Assembly: GCA_018882725.1 (NCBI GenBank)
Contig: VERK01000030.1
Coordinates: forward strand, 1 to 13,970
Direction of reading: 5' to 3'
Source: Actinomycetota bacterium
Lineage (GTDB): Bacteria > Actinomycetota > Acidimicrobiia > Acidimicrobiales > Ilumatobacteraceae
Length of the DNA stretch: 13,970 nt
Positions 1-6,693 of this stretch are shown piece after piece. Made by a program: the position numbers and the translations under genes. The number at the start of each line of letters is the position of its first letter. Position 1 is the stretch's first letter. The notes under the pieces were generated by a model. It was not told where the DNA came from. It made no database searches and saw only the letters and a list, made by a program, of their open reading frames with translations.

Positions 1-1086
1 ATCTCCGAGTTCGAGCAACTCGAGCGATGCGCCACCTCCGGTGGACACGTGGTCGATGCGATCGTCGAGATCGAATTGAGCGAGAGCAGCCGCCGAGTCG
101 CCGCCTCCCACCACGGTGAACGCCTTGGTGTCGGCCATGGCCTGCGCCACGGTACGAGTTCCGTGGGCGAACCGCTCGTCCTCGAACATGCCCATCGGGC
201 CGTTCCAGAAGACCGTGCGCGAATCCATGATGATGTCGGAGAACGCCGCAGCCGATCCGGGTCCGATGTCGAAACCTTTTGCGCCTGGTGGCAGGCGTCG
301 GCCGAACGTCGCGTAGTTGCCATCGGCGTCGACTCCCGTGATGTCCTCGGGAAGGTGAATGGGTTTCGATTGTGCGAGTAGTCGACGACACGTGTCGACC
401 TGATCGGGTTCGAACAACGAATCGCCGATCGGCAGTCCTTGCGCCGCCATGAAGGTGAAACACATCGCTCCACCGATCACAAGAGCGTCCACCACTTCGA
501 GCAAGGCTTCGACGACGCCCAATTTGTCGGAGATCTTCGAACCCCCGAGAACGGCCACGAACGGGTGCTTGGGCCGGTGGCGCAGATCGAGCAACACCTC
601 GACTTCACGCTGCAGGAGTTGCCCCATGGCCGACGGCAATGTTCGGGGCGGACCGACGATCGACGCGTGGGCGCGGTGAGCGGCTCCGAACGCATCGTTC
701 ACGTAGACGTCGACGCCGGTTACGAGTTCGGCGACGAAAGCCGGGTCATTCGCCTCTTCGCCCGCGTCGAAACGCAGGTTCTCCAGGAGTTCGACACCCG
801 GAGCGAGCTCGGTCAGACGCCGACGCACCGGCTCCATCGAGTACTTCGGCTCGGGAGCACCCTTCGGTCGACCCAGGTGACTCGCACACACCACCGACGC
901 TCCCCGTTCGGTCAGCCAGTTGATCGTGGGGAGCGCCGCGCGGATTCGAAAGTCGTCGGTGATCACACGCTCGCCGGACGCCGACGTCTCCATCGGGACG
1001 TTGAAGTCGGTACGCACCAGAACGCGCTTGCCCGCGACGTCACCCAGATCGTCGAGAGTCGGAATGTCGCGATACACGTCGGTCAC
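1..1086 (-). CDS. pgk: Phosphoglycerate kinase (C-terminal end outside window)
   Basis: Cytoplasmic glycolytic enzyme that transfers phosphate between 1,3-bisphosphoglycerate and ADP, directly after GAPDH in the pathway. I translated this frame by hand; it stays open to the window edge, giving 362 residues, so about 30-40 residues of a usual 390-400 are missing. Visible Pgk hallmarks: RTDFNVP (residues 25-31), SHLGRPKG (69-76), an ENLRF segment, YVNDAFGAAHRAHAS, GGSKISDKLGVVEAL (nucleotide-domain start), WNGPMGMFE and VVGGGDSAAA (about 325-334), then STGGGASLELLE. Start: GTG at 1086-1084 overlaps the gap stop codon by 4 bp (GTGA), implying translational coupling; a second in-frame GTG lies at 1077. 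There is no strong Shine-Dalgarno, which fits coupling. Together with gap it forms the lower-glycolysis pair; tpiA would be expected next but is off the window. Identification is essentially certain. Confidence 0.97.
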   Translation of the reverse strand, partial: MTDVYRDIPTLDDLGDVAGKRVLVRTDFNVPMETSASGERVITDDFRIRAALPTINWLTERGASVVCASHLGRPKGAPEPKYSMEPVRRRLTELAPGVELLENLRFDAGEEANDPAFVAELVTGVDVYVNDAFGAAHRAHASIVGPPRTLPSAMGQLLQREVEVLLDLRHRPKHPFVAVLGGSKISDKLGVVEALLEVVDALVIGGAMCFTFMAAQGLPIGDSLFEPDQVDTCRRLLAQSKPIHLPEDITGVDADGNYATFGRRLPPGAKGFDIGPGSAAAFSDIIMDSRTVFWNGPMGMFEDERFAHGTRTVAQAMADTKAFTVVGGGDSAAALAQFDLDDRIDHVSTGGGASLELLELGD

Positions 1087-2102
1087 CGACGCTTGGGGAC
1101 TTTGGCTCCCGCGAAGAGAGTGGTGTCGACGAGTCGATTGCTGTAGCCCCACTCGTTGTCGTACCAGGCCAGCACCTTCACCATCTTGCCCATGCTCGCG
1201 GTGAGGCCGGCATCGAAGATGCTGCTGTGCGGATCGGTGACGATGTCACTCGACACGATCGGATCCTCGGTGTAGCGAAGAACGCCCTTCAGCGGACCAC
1301 TAGCGGCTGCTTTCTTGAACGCCGCGTTGATCTGCTCGACCGTCGCCGACTTCTTCAGGTTGGCCGTGAAGTCGACGATCGATCCGGTCGGAACCGGAAC
1401 GCGCAACGACGTGCCGTCGAGCTTGCCCTTCATGCTCTCGAGCACGAGGCTGGTGGCGCGAGCAGCGCCAGTGGATGTCGGGACGATGTTGATGGCGGCA
1501 CCACGGGCACGTCGCAGATCCTTGTGCGGTCCGTCCACCAACATCTGGTCGCCGGTGTACGCGTGGACGGTCTGCATGAGACCCTGCTCGACGCCGAAGT
1601 TGTCGTCGAGCACCTTCACCAGCGGCACGAAGCAATTGGTGGTGCAACTGGCGTTCGACACGACCTTGTGCTTCTTGAAGTCGAAGTCCTTGTGGTTGAC
1701 GCCGTACACGAATGTCGCGTCGGCGTTGTCGCACGGAGCCGACACGATCACCAACGGTGCTCCACCAGCCAGGTGAGCCGCCGCCGAATCGCGCTTGGTG
1801 AAGATTCCGGTGCTCTCGATCACGACGTCGACCTTGAGGTCGCCCCAGGGAAGGTTCTTCGGGTCGCGCTCGCTCAGGACCTTGATCTCCTGGCCATCCA
1901 CGCTGATCCCCGACTTCGTGGCCTTCACGGCGAAGGGCAACTGACCGAGAACCGAGTCGTACTTCAGCAGGTGGGCCATCGTGTCGAGCGATCCGAGGTC
2001 GTTGACTGCCACGATCTCGATGTCGGCTCCCCGGCTGTTGACCGCCCGGAAGAAGTTGCGGCCGATTCGACCGAATCCGTTGATGCCGACCCGAACTGTC
2101 AC
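1083..2102 (-). CDS. gap: Glyceraldehyde-3-phosphate dehydrogenase, type I, NAD-type
   Basis: Oxidises glyceraldehyde-3-phosphate with phosphate and NAD to 1,3-bisphosphoglycerate in the cytoplasm; the product is the substrate of the next gene, pgk. 339 residues, the normal length. Rossmann motif NGFGRIGR at 8-15; Asp35 after the second strand points to NAD rather than NADP preference. Catalytic Cys153 lies in SNASCTTNC and catalytic His180 in QTVHAYTGDQ. PHKDLRRAR, RVPVPTGS and WYDNEWGYSNRL near the C-terminus are family signatures. The start is GTG at 2102, supported by the best Shine-Dalgarno in the window (GAAGGAG, 2109-2115, 6-nt spacing). It lies 82 bp after the rapZ stop and overlaps pgk by 4 bp. 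The leader has its own candidate -10 and a hairpin, so independent transcription is likely. In most Actinobacteria whiA lies immediately upstream; here rapZ does. Confidence 0.98.
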   Translation of the reverse strand: MTVRVGINGFGRIGRNFFRAVNSRGADIEIVAVNDLGSLDTMAHLLKYDSVLGQLPFAVKATKSGISVDGQEIKVLSERDPKNLPWGDLKVDVVIESTGIFTKRDSAAAHLAGGAPLVIVSAPCDNADATFVYGVNHKDFDFKKHKVVSNASCTTNCFVPLVKVLDDNFGVEQGLMQTVHAYTGDQMLVDGPHKDLRRARGAAINIVPTSTGAARATSLVLESMKGKLDGTSLRVPVPTGSIVDFTANLKKSATVEQINAAFKKAAASGPLKGVLRYTEDPIVSSDIVTDPHSSIFDAGLTASMGKMVKVLAWYDNEWGYSNRLVDTTLFAGAKVPKRR

Positions 2103-2108
2103 GATTCG

Positions 2109-2115
2109 CTCCTTC
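2109..2115 (-). promoter_or_regulatory. Strong Shine-Dalgarno of gap
   Basis: GAAGGAG on the minus strand, 6 nt before the GTG start at 2102. It fixes the gap start. It stands out because six other genes in this window lack any usable Shine-Dalgarno. Confidence 0.85.
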
Positions 2116-2120
2116 GCTCT

Positions 2121-2137
2121 CGACGCACCGGGCGTCG
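2121..2137 (-). other. Hairpin in the gap leader
   Basis: A perfect 6-bp inverted repeat (CGACGC / GCGTCG) with a 5-nt loop lies between the rapZ stop and the gap Shine-Dalgarno. No T-tract follows, so it does not look like an intrinsic terminator. If the TAACTT at 2150-2145 is the gap -10, the transcript would start about at position 2138 and this stem would form its very 5' end, where it could protect the mRNA or tune translation. The short stem could also be chance. Confidence 0.35.
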
Positions 2138-2144
2138 CGGCTCG

Positions 2145-2150
2145 AAGTTA
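2145..2150 (-). promoter_or_regulatory. Candidate -10 element of gap
   Basis: TAACTT on the minus strand matches TANNNT and would place the transcription start near 2138, giving a leader of about 36 nt that contains the hairpin and the Shine-Dalgarno. No convincing -35 at 16-18 bp; a TTGATG at 2180-2175 is 24 bp away, too far. Its surroundings form an imperfect dyad (CGAA...TTCG). Confidence 0.35.
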
Positions 2151-2184
2151 GTTCGCCGGTTCGGGGCCGAGCCTCATCAACCCG

Positions 2185-3033
2185 TCACGAACGACTGACG
2201 TCACGGTGGCTCGTGCGTACCGGCTGGCCGGATGCGCGCAGACGCTGTGCGACGTCCTCGGCCACCACGACCGAGCGGTGCCGCCCTCCGGTGCAACCGA
2301 TCGCGACCGTCAGGTAGCTCTTCCCCTCGGCCGAGTACTCGGGCAGGATTCCCGACAGCATCTCCACCAGGTCGGCCACGAACTTCTGGGCGGCCGGTCG
2401 ATCGAGGACGAACCTGCGGACCGGTTCGTCATGGCCGGTCATTGGCCGCAGAGCCTCGTCCCAGTGCGGATTGGGAAGAAATCGAACGTCCATGACGATG
2501 TCGGCGTCCATCGGAAGTCCGTGTTTGAACCCGAACGACTCGACAGCGACCTGCAGGCGTTCGGTCGAGCCATCATCGAACACACCGACCAGTCGTGATT
2601 TCAACTGGTGAACGTTGAGAGCCGTCGTGTCGATCACCAGATCGCAGTCACCTTTCATGGCCTCGAGGAGACCGCGTTCGGTTTCGATGGCCTCCAGGAG
2701 ACCGTCACTCTCCGAAGCGAACGGATGTCGGCGACGAGTGGCTTCGTACCGTTTCACGAGCTCGGGGGTCGACGCATCGAGGTACACGACACGGACCCGG
2801 TGCCCTTGCGAACGCAAGCCGGCGACCTTGGGCATCAACTCGAGATGCTGTCGGCCAGCCACCAGAGCCAGCCGGTCGATACTCGAGCCCGGCGCGCTGG
2901 CCAATTCGACGATGGTCTCCACGAGAGTCGTGGGCAAGTTGTCGACCACGTACCAACCCAGGTCTTCGAGGACGGCCGCAGTCGCACTGCGTCCGGCTCC
3001 GGACAGACCTGTGATCACGAGGATGTCAGCCAC
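2185..3033 (-). CDS. rapZ: RapZ-family nucleotide-binding protein
   Basis: 282 residues, the usual RapZ (YvcJ) length. The N-terminal P-loop is GLSGAGRS at residues 9-16, followed by EDLGWYVVDNLP, the family signature. The P-loop has Arg instead of Lys; I recall this from actinobacterial members generally, so I do not read it as a broken site. The C-terminal domain has VESFGFKHGLP, VRFLPNPHW and the GCTGGRHRSV motif. In E. coli RapZ binds the GlmZ small RNA and guides RNase E, controlling glucosamine-6-phosphate synthase; in Actinobacteria the role is not settled, though the gene is usually clustered with yvcK and whiA. Both are missing here: gap follows after 82 bp. The start is GTG at 3033 with no good Shine-Dalgarno; a TAGCGT ends 8 nt upstream. 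The methyltransferase gene ends 33 bp upstream. Confidence 0.95.
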   Translation of the reverse strand: MADILVITGLSGAGRSATAAVLEDLGWYVVDNLPTTLVETIVELASAPGSSIDRLALVAGRQHLELMPKVAGLRSQGHRVRVVYLDASTPELVKRYEATRRRHPFASESDGLLEAIETERGLLEAMKGDCDLVIDTTALNVHQLKSRLVGVFDDGSTERLQVAVESFGFKHGLPMDADIVMDVRFLPNPHWDEALRPMTGHDEPVRRFVLDRPAAQKFVADLVEMLSGILPEYSAEGKSYLTVAIGCTGGRHRSVVVAEDVAQRLRASGQPVRTSHRDVSRS

Positions 3034-3041
3034 CGAGCATC

Positions 3042-3047
3042 ACGCTA
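3042..3047 (-). promoter_or_regulatory. Candidate leaderless promoter -10 of rapZ
   Basis: TAGCGT on the minus strand, 8 nt before the rapZ GTG. A weak -35-like CTGATG at 3070-3065 (3 of 6 matches to TTGACA) is separated by 17 bp and overlaps the methyltransferase stop codon. The spacing predicts transcription starting at or within a base or two of the start codon. The same hexamer precedes coaE. Confidence 0.5.
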
Positions 3048-3066
3048 CTTCCGTGCGACCGCCACA

Positions 3067-3810
3067 TCAGTTCGACTGATCCGACACGCGTTTCGCCATC
3101 CGCAGATAGAGGAGCCGCGGGATGGTGGCCGCCGCTTCGTACTCGGCGGCCCGAGCGAGGAACCCGGGGGGCGGAACGGGCTCTTCCATCCACTCCACGA
3201 ACAGGCCGTGCCGAGCCGCGGCGTTCACGTACCGGCTGAGTGGCCGATGCACGAACGGGATGAACACGTCCTTCTCCACTTCTTCGACGGTCGTCTGCTC
3301 GATGAGATAGTCGCCGATACGCCAGTACTGCTCGGGTGGATCGAGCACCTGGTCGTCGATCCACCCCGATCCGGGAGTCTGGAGAAGCGGATGGTTGAGG
3401 AAGAAGCAGAAGCGTCCACCGTCCTGCAGCACACGGGCCACTTCACCGAGCGCTGTATCTACGGCGTCGATGTGTTCGAACACGAGGCAAGCGACAACGG
3501 CGTCGAACGACGCATCGGCCAACGGCAACGCCGCCGCATCACAACGCAGAACTTCGATACCACCGTCCCGGCCGGCCGCCACCACGATCTGATTCCAGGT
3601 GGGATCGACACCCAACACGAAGTCGGCGCCCAACTTCTTGGCCAGTCGCGCCACCTGTCCGTCCCCACAGCCGACGTCGAGCACTCGGCGGGCACCTTCC
3701 AGTTCGCGAGCCGCCAACGGGAGGATCTGCTCGACGTACTCAGGATCGGCCCCTTCGGTGAATCCGTCGATCCACCACGAAGCGTTGCGCTCCCACAAGT
3801 CATCGGCCAC
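3067..3810 (-). CDS. Class I SAM-dependent methyltransferase
   Basis: 247 residues from the GTG at 3810. SAM-binding motif I is VLDVGCGDG at 43-51; an acidic motif II region follows (VLGVDPTWNQIV), then CDAAALPLADASFDAVVACLV and FEHIDAVDTALGEVARVL, which place it in the Methyltransf_11 / UbiE-like group. A hydrophobic FCFFLNHPL stretch forms the later sheet. No membrane segment or extra domain is seen. The substrate is unknown; small-molecule and rRNA methyltransferases share this fold and the sequence alone does not decide. The reading frame is open to an ATG-type start at 3888, but that would run over the divergent oxidoreductase start at 3855, and family similarity begins at DDLWERNASWW. 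A TACCCT ends 6 nt before the GTG. It is the first gene of the run methyltransferase-rapZ-gap-pgk. Confidence 0.88.
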   Translation of the reverse strand: MADDLWERNASWWIDGFTEGADPEYVEQILPLAARELEGARRVLDVGCGDGQVARLAKKLGADFVLGVDPTWNQIVVAAGRDGGIEVLRCDAAALPLADASFDAVVACLVFEHIDAVDTALGEVARVLQDGGRFCFFLNHPLLQTPGSGWIDDQVLDPPEQYWRIGDYLIEQTTVEEVEKDVFIPFVHRPLSRYVNAAARHGLFVEWMEEPVPPPGFLARAAEYEAAATIPRLLYLRMAKRVSDQSN

Positions 3811-3816
3811 TCTCCG

Positions 3817-3822
3817 AGGGTA
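3817..3822 (-). promoter_or_regulatory. Candidate leaderless promoter -10 of the methyltransferase gene
   Basis: TACCCT on the minus strand, 6 nt before the GTG at 3810. It supports that start over the longer reading frame. It lies only 20 bp from the opposite-strand -10 of the oxidoreductase. Confidence 0.45.
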
Positions 3823-3842
3823 GCCCTGGCGCGTCGGCCACG

Positions 3843-3848
3843 TACGGT
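3843..3848 (+). promoter_or_regulatory. Candidate leaderless promoter -10 of the oxidoreductase gene
   Basis: TACGGT, 6 nt before the ATG at 3855. No clear -35 is seen; at normal spacing it would fall on the -10 of the divergent methyltransferase gene. GGTGA at 3846-3850 could alternatively act as a weak Shine-Dalgarno. The 10-mer TACGGTGATC here recurs upstream of the response regulator at 12297. Confidence 0.5.
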
Positions 3849-3854
3849 GATCAC

Positions 3855-4778
3855 ATGAGCACGTCTCTCGACTTCTCCGTGTGGCCATCGGCCGAACGTC
3901 CGTGGGCCGAGGTAGCCGATCTCGTCGCCTGGGCCGAAAACACAGGGTGGCACGGGTTCTGGTACGCCGATCACTTCATGCCGAACACCGACGACGAACG
4001 CGTGGTCGACGGAGATGTTCACGAAGTGTGGACAATCCTGTCGGCCGTTGCCGCGGTGTCGTCCAGATTGCGCCTCGGATCACTGGTGAGTCCGACCACG
4101 GTTCGCCATCCCGCCGTGCTGGCGAACATCGCCGCGTCGCTCGACCGCGTCTCCAGCGGTCGACTGGTTCTAGGGATCGGGGCGGGTTGGCAAATCAACG
4201 AACATCGGGCGTACGGATTCGATCTGCTGTCACCCAAGGACCGCGTCGATCGTTTCGAGGAAGCGATTCAGATCGTTCGCTCGCTGCTCAACGAGCCGCG
4301 AACCACTTTCAGCGGTCGACACTTCACCCTCGTCGACGCCGCCTGCCAGCCGACCCCGGTGCAGAGCCGGCTTCCACTCCTGGTGGGCACCGGTGGGCCG
4401 CGTATGACCAGCATCACCGTGCGTCACGCCGACGAGTGGAACGTGTGGGGCACGCCCGACACGGCTGGCGCGAAGGCGGCGACCCTCGATCAGGCCTGCG
4501 AACGACTCGGACGCGATCCGAGATCGATCAGGCGATCGGTTCAAGCCTTCTTCTTTCTCGCCGACGATCTCGACAAGGCCGCCCGCATCCGGGCCAAGGC
4601 ACCGGCCGACCGCAGCGTCATCGGTGGACCCGACGAGATCTGCGCCGCCATCGCTCGATACCGCGAAGCGGGATTCGACGAAATCGTCGTTCCGGATTTC
4701 AGCCTCGGGGCCGGTCCCGAACAGCGTCGAGCGAGTTACGCGCGATTCGTCGAAGAGATCATTCCGAACTTCCGCTGA
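3855..4778 (+). CDS. LLM-class (luciferase-like) F420-dependent oxidoreductase
   Basis: 307 residues with the bacterial luciferase-like TIM-barrel pattern. Visible features: the N-terminal GFWYADHF segment, RLRLGSLVSPTTVRHPAVLA, LDRVSSGRLVLGIGAGW followed by EHRAYGFD, the PLLVGTGGPRM phosphate-binding loop and HADEWNVWG. This pattern is typical of actinobacterial F420-dependent members rather than FMN-dependent monooxygenases, but cofactor choice is inferred from family resemblance, not from a proven residue. The substrate is unknown. Cytoplasmic; no signal peptide. It is divergent from the methyltransferase gene (44 bp between starts), and its last 20 bp overlap the 3' end of uvrC on the other strand. 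It breaks the minus-strand run between uvrC and rapZ, so it is probably a lineage-specific insertion. The start is the ATG at 3855 with a TACGGT 6 nt upstream. Confidence 0.9.
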   Translation: MSTSLDFSVWPSAERPWAEVADLVAWAENTGWHGFWYADHFMPNTDDERVVDGDVHEVWTILSAVAAVSSRLRLGSLVSPTTVRHPAVLANIAASLDRVSSGRLVLGIGAGWQINEHRAYGFDLLSPKDRVDRFEEAIQIVRSLLNEPRTTFSGRHFTLVDAACQPTPVQSRLPLLVGTGGPRMTSITVRHADEWNVWGTPDTAGAKAATLDQACERLGRDPRSIRRSVQAFFFLADDLDKAARIRAKAPADRSVIGGPDEICAAIARYREAGFDEIVVPDFSLGAGPEQRRASYARFVEEIIPNFR

Positions 4779-6648
4779 CCCCTGGGTTGAACTTGGCGTG
4801 AATGGCTCGTGCGACCGAGTCGGGAAGCCACGAAAGAGCCAGCAGGTCGTCGAGGCTGGCTTTCTTGACCGCGTTCACTCCCCCGAACGCTTTCACCAGT
4901 TTCTGCTTGCGGGATTCTCCCAAGCCGTCGATGCCGTCGAGCGAACTCGCGGTCATCCGCTTACCGCGCAATTCGCGATGGAAGGTGTTGGCGAACCGGT
5001 GAGCCTCATCGCGCACTCGTTGCAACATGAACAGCGCGTCACTGCCGCGCGGAACCTCCACCGGTTCGTCGCGACCCGGCACGAACACTTCCTCGAAGCG
5101 CTTGGCCAGAGCGGCCACCGGAATTTCTGACTCGAGACCGAGAGCGGTCACAACTCGGTGAGCCACCGAGAGTTGACCCTTTCCGCCGTCGACGAGAAGC
5201 AGTTGGGGCGGATACGCGAAGCGTCGCGGACGTTCACGCTCGTCATGCTCGAGACTGGCGTCGCGTTCGTCGATGTAGGCCTGCAGACGGCGGGTCAACA
5301 CTTCTTCCATGGCCGCGTAGTCGTCGTTGCCCGGAACGTCGCGCACCTTGAATCGCCGATATTCGCGCTTCGATGGCAGACCGTCCTCCAGCACCACCAT
5401 CGATCCGACGTAGTCGGTTCCCTGGAGGTGCGCCATGTCGAAGCACTCGATTCGCAGAGGCGCTTCGGGAAGTCCGAGCAGATCTTGGAGTTCGGTGAGT
5501 GCCCGGCTGCGAGTGTTGTGATCGCTCGCCCTTTTCATGCGATGGCGGAGGAAGTCCTCGCGAGCGTTCTGCGTGACCATTTCGAGCAGATCACGTTTCT
5601 CGCCTCGCTGCGGTAACCGAACTTCCACTCGCGAGCCGCGCCGTTCGGTGAGCCATTGCTCAAGAGCGTCGGACTCGGGCGGAACATCGGGAACCACCAC
5701 CAACTTCGGCACCCCCATCGCTGGTCCGTCTCCGTAGGTCTGCTCGACCACACGGGTGACCAGTTCGGCCCGACTCAGATCCTCGACTTTGTCGACGATC
5801 GAGCCGCGCCGACCCACGACTCGTCCGTTGCGCACGAAGAAGATCTGGATCGCCGCCTCCAGCTCGTCGTCAGCGATACCGATCACGTCGAGATCCTCGT
5901 CCCGCTCGGCCACGATCATCTGCTTCTCGATGGCGCGCCCCACCGAGGCCAGTCGGTCCCGCAAACGGGCGGCCCTCTCGTATTCGAGGCTCGCCGCCGC
6001 ATCGCTCATCTCGTCGGTGAGTCGGGCGACCACATCGTCGGTGCGACCGTCGAGGAACGAGCAGAGGTCGTCGACGTACGAGTCGTAGCGGTTGCGTTCG
6101 ACCTCGCCCACACACGGGCCACTGCACTTCTCGATGTGGAAGAGCAAGCACGGGCGTCCCAGGCGATGATGCTGATTGAACTTGGCCGGGCTGCACGTGC
6201 GAACCGGGAATGTGCGTAACACGAGGTCGAGAGTGTCGCGGATGGCGTACGCATGTGGGAACGGCCCGAAGTACCGAACGCCCGGCTTGCGACGCCCGCG
6301 AACCACGACCGCCCGGGGCCACTCCTCGTCGAGGGTAACGGCCAGGAACGGATAGCTCTTGTCGTCGCGCAAGCGAACGTTGAAGCGCGGTCGGTGCTCC
6401 TTGATGAGGTTGTACTCGAGGATGAGCGCCTCGACCTCGTTACGAACCGTCATCCACTCGACCGCTTCGGCAGCCGCGACCATCTGCGCCGTTCGCGGAT
6501 GCAAGAGCGCCGGATCCTGGAAGTAGTTGGCCAGACGCTGGCGCAGGCTCGTGGCCTTGCCCACGTAGATCACCCGACCAGCGCCATCCTTGAACTGGTA
6601 CGAACCGGGAGCATCGGGAATGCTCGCACTGGGCGGCCGCTGCACCAT
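4759..6648 (-). CDS. uvrC: Excinuclease ABC subunit C
   Basis: The nuclease that makes both incisions around a DNA lesion marked by UvrA and UvrB. About 629 residues, full length. The N-terminal GIY-YIG-type nuclease begins near PGSYQFKDGAGRVIYVGKA (about residues 14-32), with Ser in the first triplet (GSY/YVG). Next come the Cys-bearing KCSGPCVGEV region, a UVR motif (AASLEYERAARLRDRL, about 215-235) that meets UvrB, the RNase H-like 5' nuclease with CFDMAHLQGTD and LLLVDGGKGQL, and a C-terminal helix-hairpin-helix pair (LDGIDGLGESRKQKL). Start choice: an in-frame GTG at 6651 precedes the ATG at 6648; the TAGGCT -10 ends 6 nt before the ATG and only 3 nt before the GTG, so I favour the ATG. 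The stop lies inside the 3' end of the opposite-strand oxidoreductase gene. Confidence 0.97.
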   Translation of the reverse strand: MVQRPPSASIPDAPGSYQFKDGAGRVIYVGKATSLRQRLANYFQDPALLHPRTAQMVAAAEAVEWMTVRNEVEALILEYNLIKEHRPRFNVRLRDDKSYPFLAVTLDEEWPRAVVVRGRRKPGVRYFGPFPHAYAIRDTLDLVLRTFPVRTCSPAKFNQHHRLGRPCLLFHIEKCSGPCVGEVERNRYDSYVDDLCSFLDGRTDDVVARLTDEMSDAAASLEYERAARLRDRLASVGRAIEKQMIVAERDEDLDVIGIADDELEAAIQIFFVRNGRVVGRRGSIVDKVEDLSRAELVTRVVEQTYGDGPAMGVPKLVVVPDVPPESDALEQWLTERRGSRVEVRLPQRGEKRDLLEMVTQNAREDFLRHRMKRASDHNTRSRALTELQDLLGLPEAPLRIECFDMAHLQGTDYVGSMVVLEDGLPSKREYRRFKVRDVPGNDDYAAMEEVLTRRLQAYIDERDASLEHDERERPRRFAYPPQLLLVDGGKGQLSVAHRVVTALGLESEIPVAALAKRFEEVFVPGRDEPVEVPRGSDALFMLQRVRDEAHRFANTFHRELRGKRMTASSLDGIDGLGESRKQKLVKAFGGVNAVKKASLDDLLALSWLPDSVARAIHAKFNPGVSGSSE

Positions 6649-6649
6649 C

Positions 6650-6685
6650 ACGTCAGCCTAAGCAGGGACGTCAGCCCTAGCGGGG
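6650..6685. repeat. Tandem 18-bp direct repeat before uvrC
   Basis: Two head-to-tail 18-bp units, 6650-6667 and 6668-6685, both beginning ACGTCAGCC, identical at 15 of 18 positions. The first unit holds the candidate uvrC -10 (TAGGCT, minus strand) and overlaps the alternative GTG start. The second forms one arm of a hairpin. Together they fill most of the 45 bp between uvrA and uvrC. Confidence 0.7.
6655..6660 (-). promoter_or_regulatory. Candidate leaderless promoter -10 of uvrC
   Basis: TAGGCT on the minus strand, 6 nt before the ATG at 6648. No convincing -35 at standard spacing; the region where it would lie is the uvrA-uvrC hairpin. No Shine-Dalgarno precedes the start. Confidence 0.45.
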
Positions 6686-6689
6686 CTGA
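6671..6689 (-). other. Hairpin between uvrA and uvrC
   Basis: A perfect 7-bp inverted repeat (TCAGCCC / GGGCTGA) with a 5-nt loop begins 4 nt after the uvrA stop codon. No T-tract follows on the minus strand, so a classical intrinsic terminator is not supported. The upstream RNA arm TCAGCCC could instead pair with AGGCTGA (minus strand 6659-6653), which lies just before the uvrC start, giving two mutually exclusive stems. It may act as a processing site, a weak terminator or an attenuator. Confidence 0.55.
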
Positions 6690-6693
6690 AGGG

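Noticed and set aside
2143..2155. CGAA-N5-TTCG dyad between rapZ and gap as a LexA/SOS box
   Set aside because: It is one base short of the usual CGAAC-N4-GTTCG spacing and lies before glycolytic genes, not repair genes. Arms of 4 bp are weak.
3472..3483. Perfect 12-bp palindrome GTGTTCGAACAC as an operator
   Set aside because: It encodes the conserved VFEH of the methyltransferase motif and has the half-sites in the opposite order to a LexA box.
2608..3858. Long opposite-strand open frames (also 8359-9606, 9401-10498, 1227-2198)
   Set aside because: They are antisense to confidently identified genes, have Arg/His/Asp-rich low-complexity translations with no family motif, and arise from high-GC codon bias.
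3811..3888. Longer N-terminus for the methyltransferase
   Set aside because: It crosses the divergent oxidoreductase start, and its Arg/Cys-rich translation does not look like the family.
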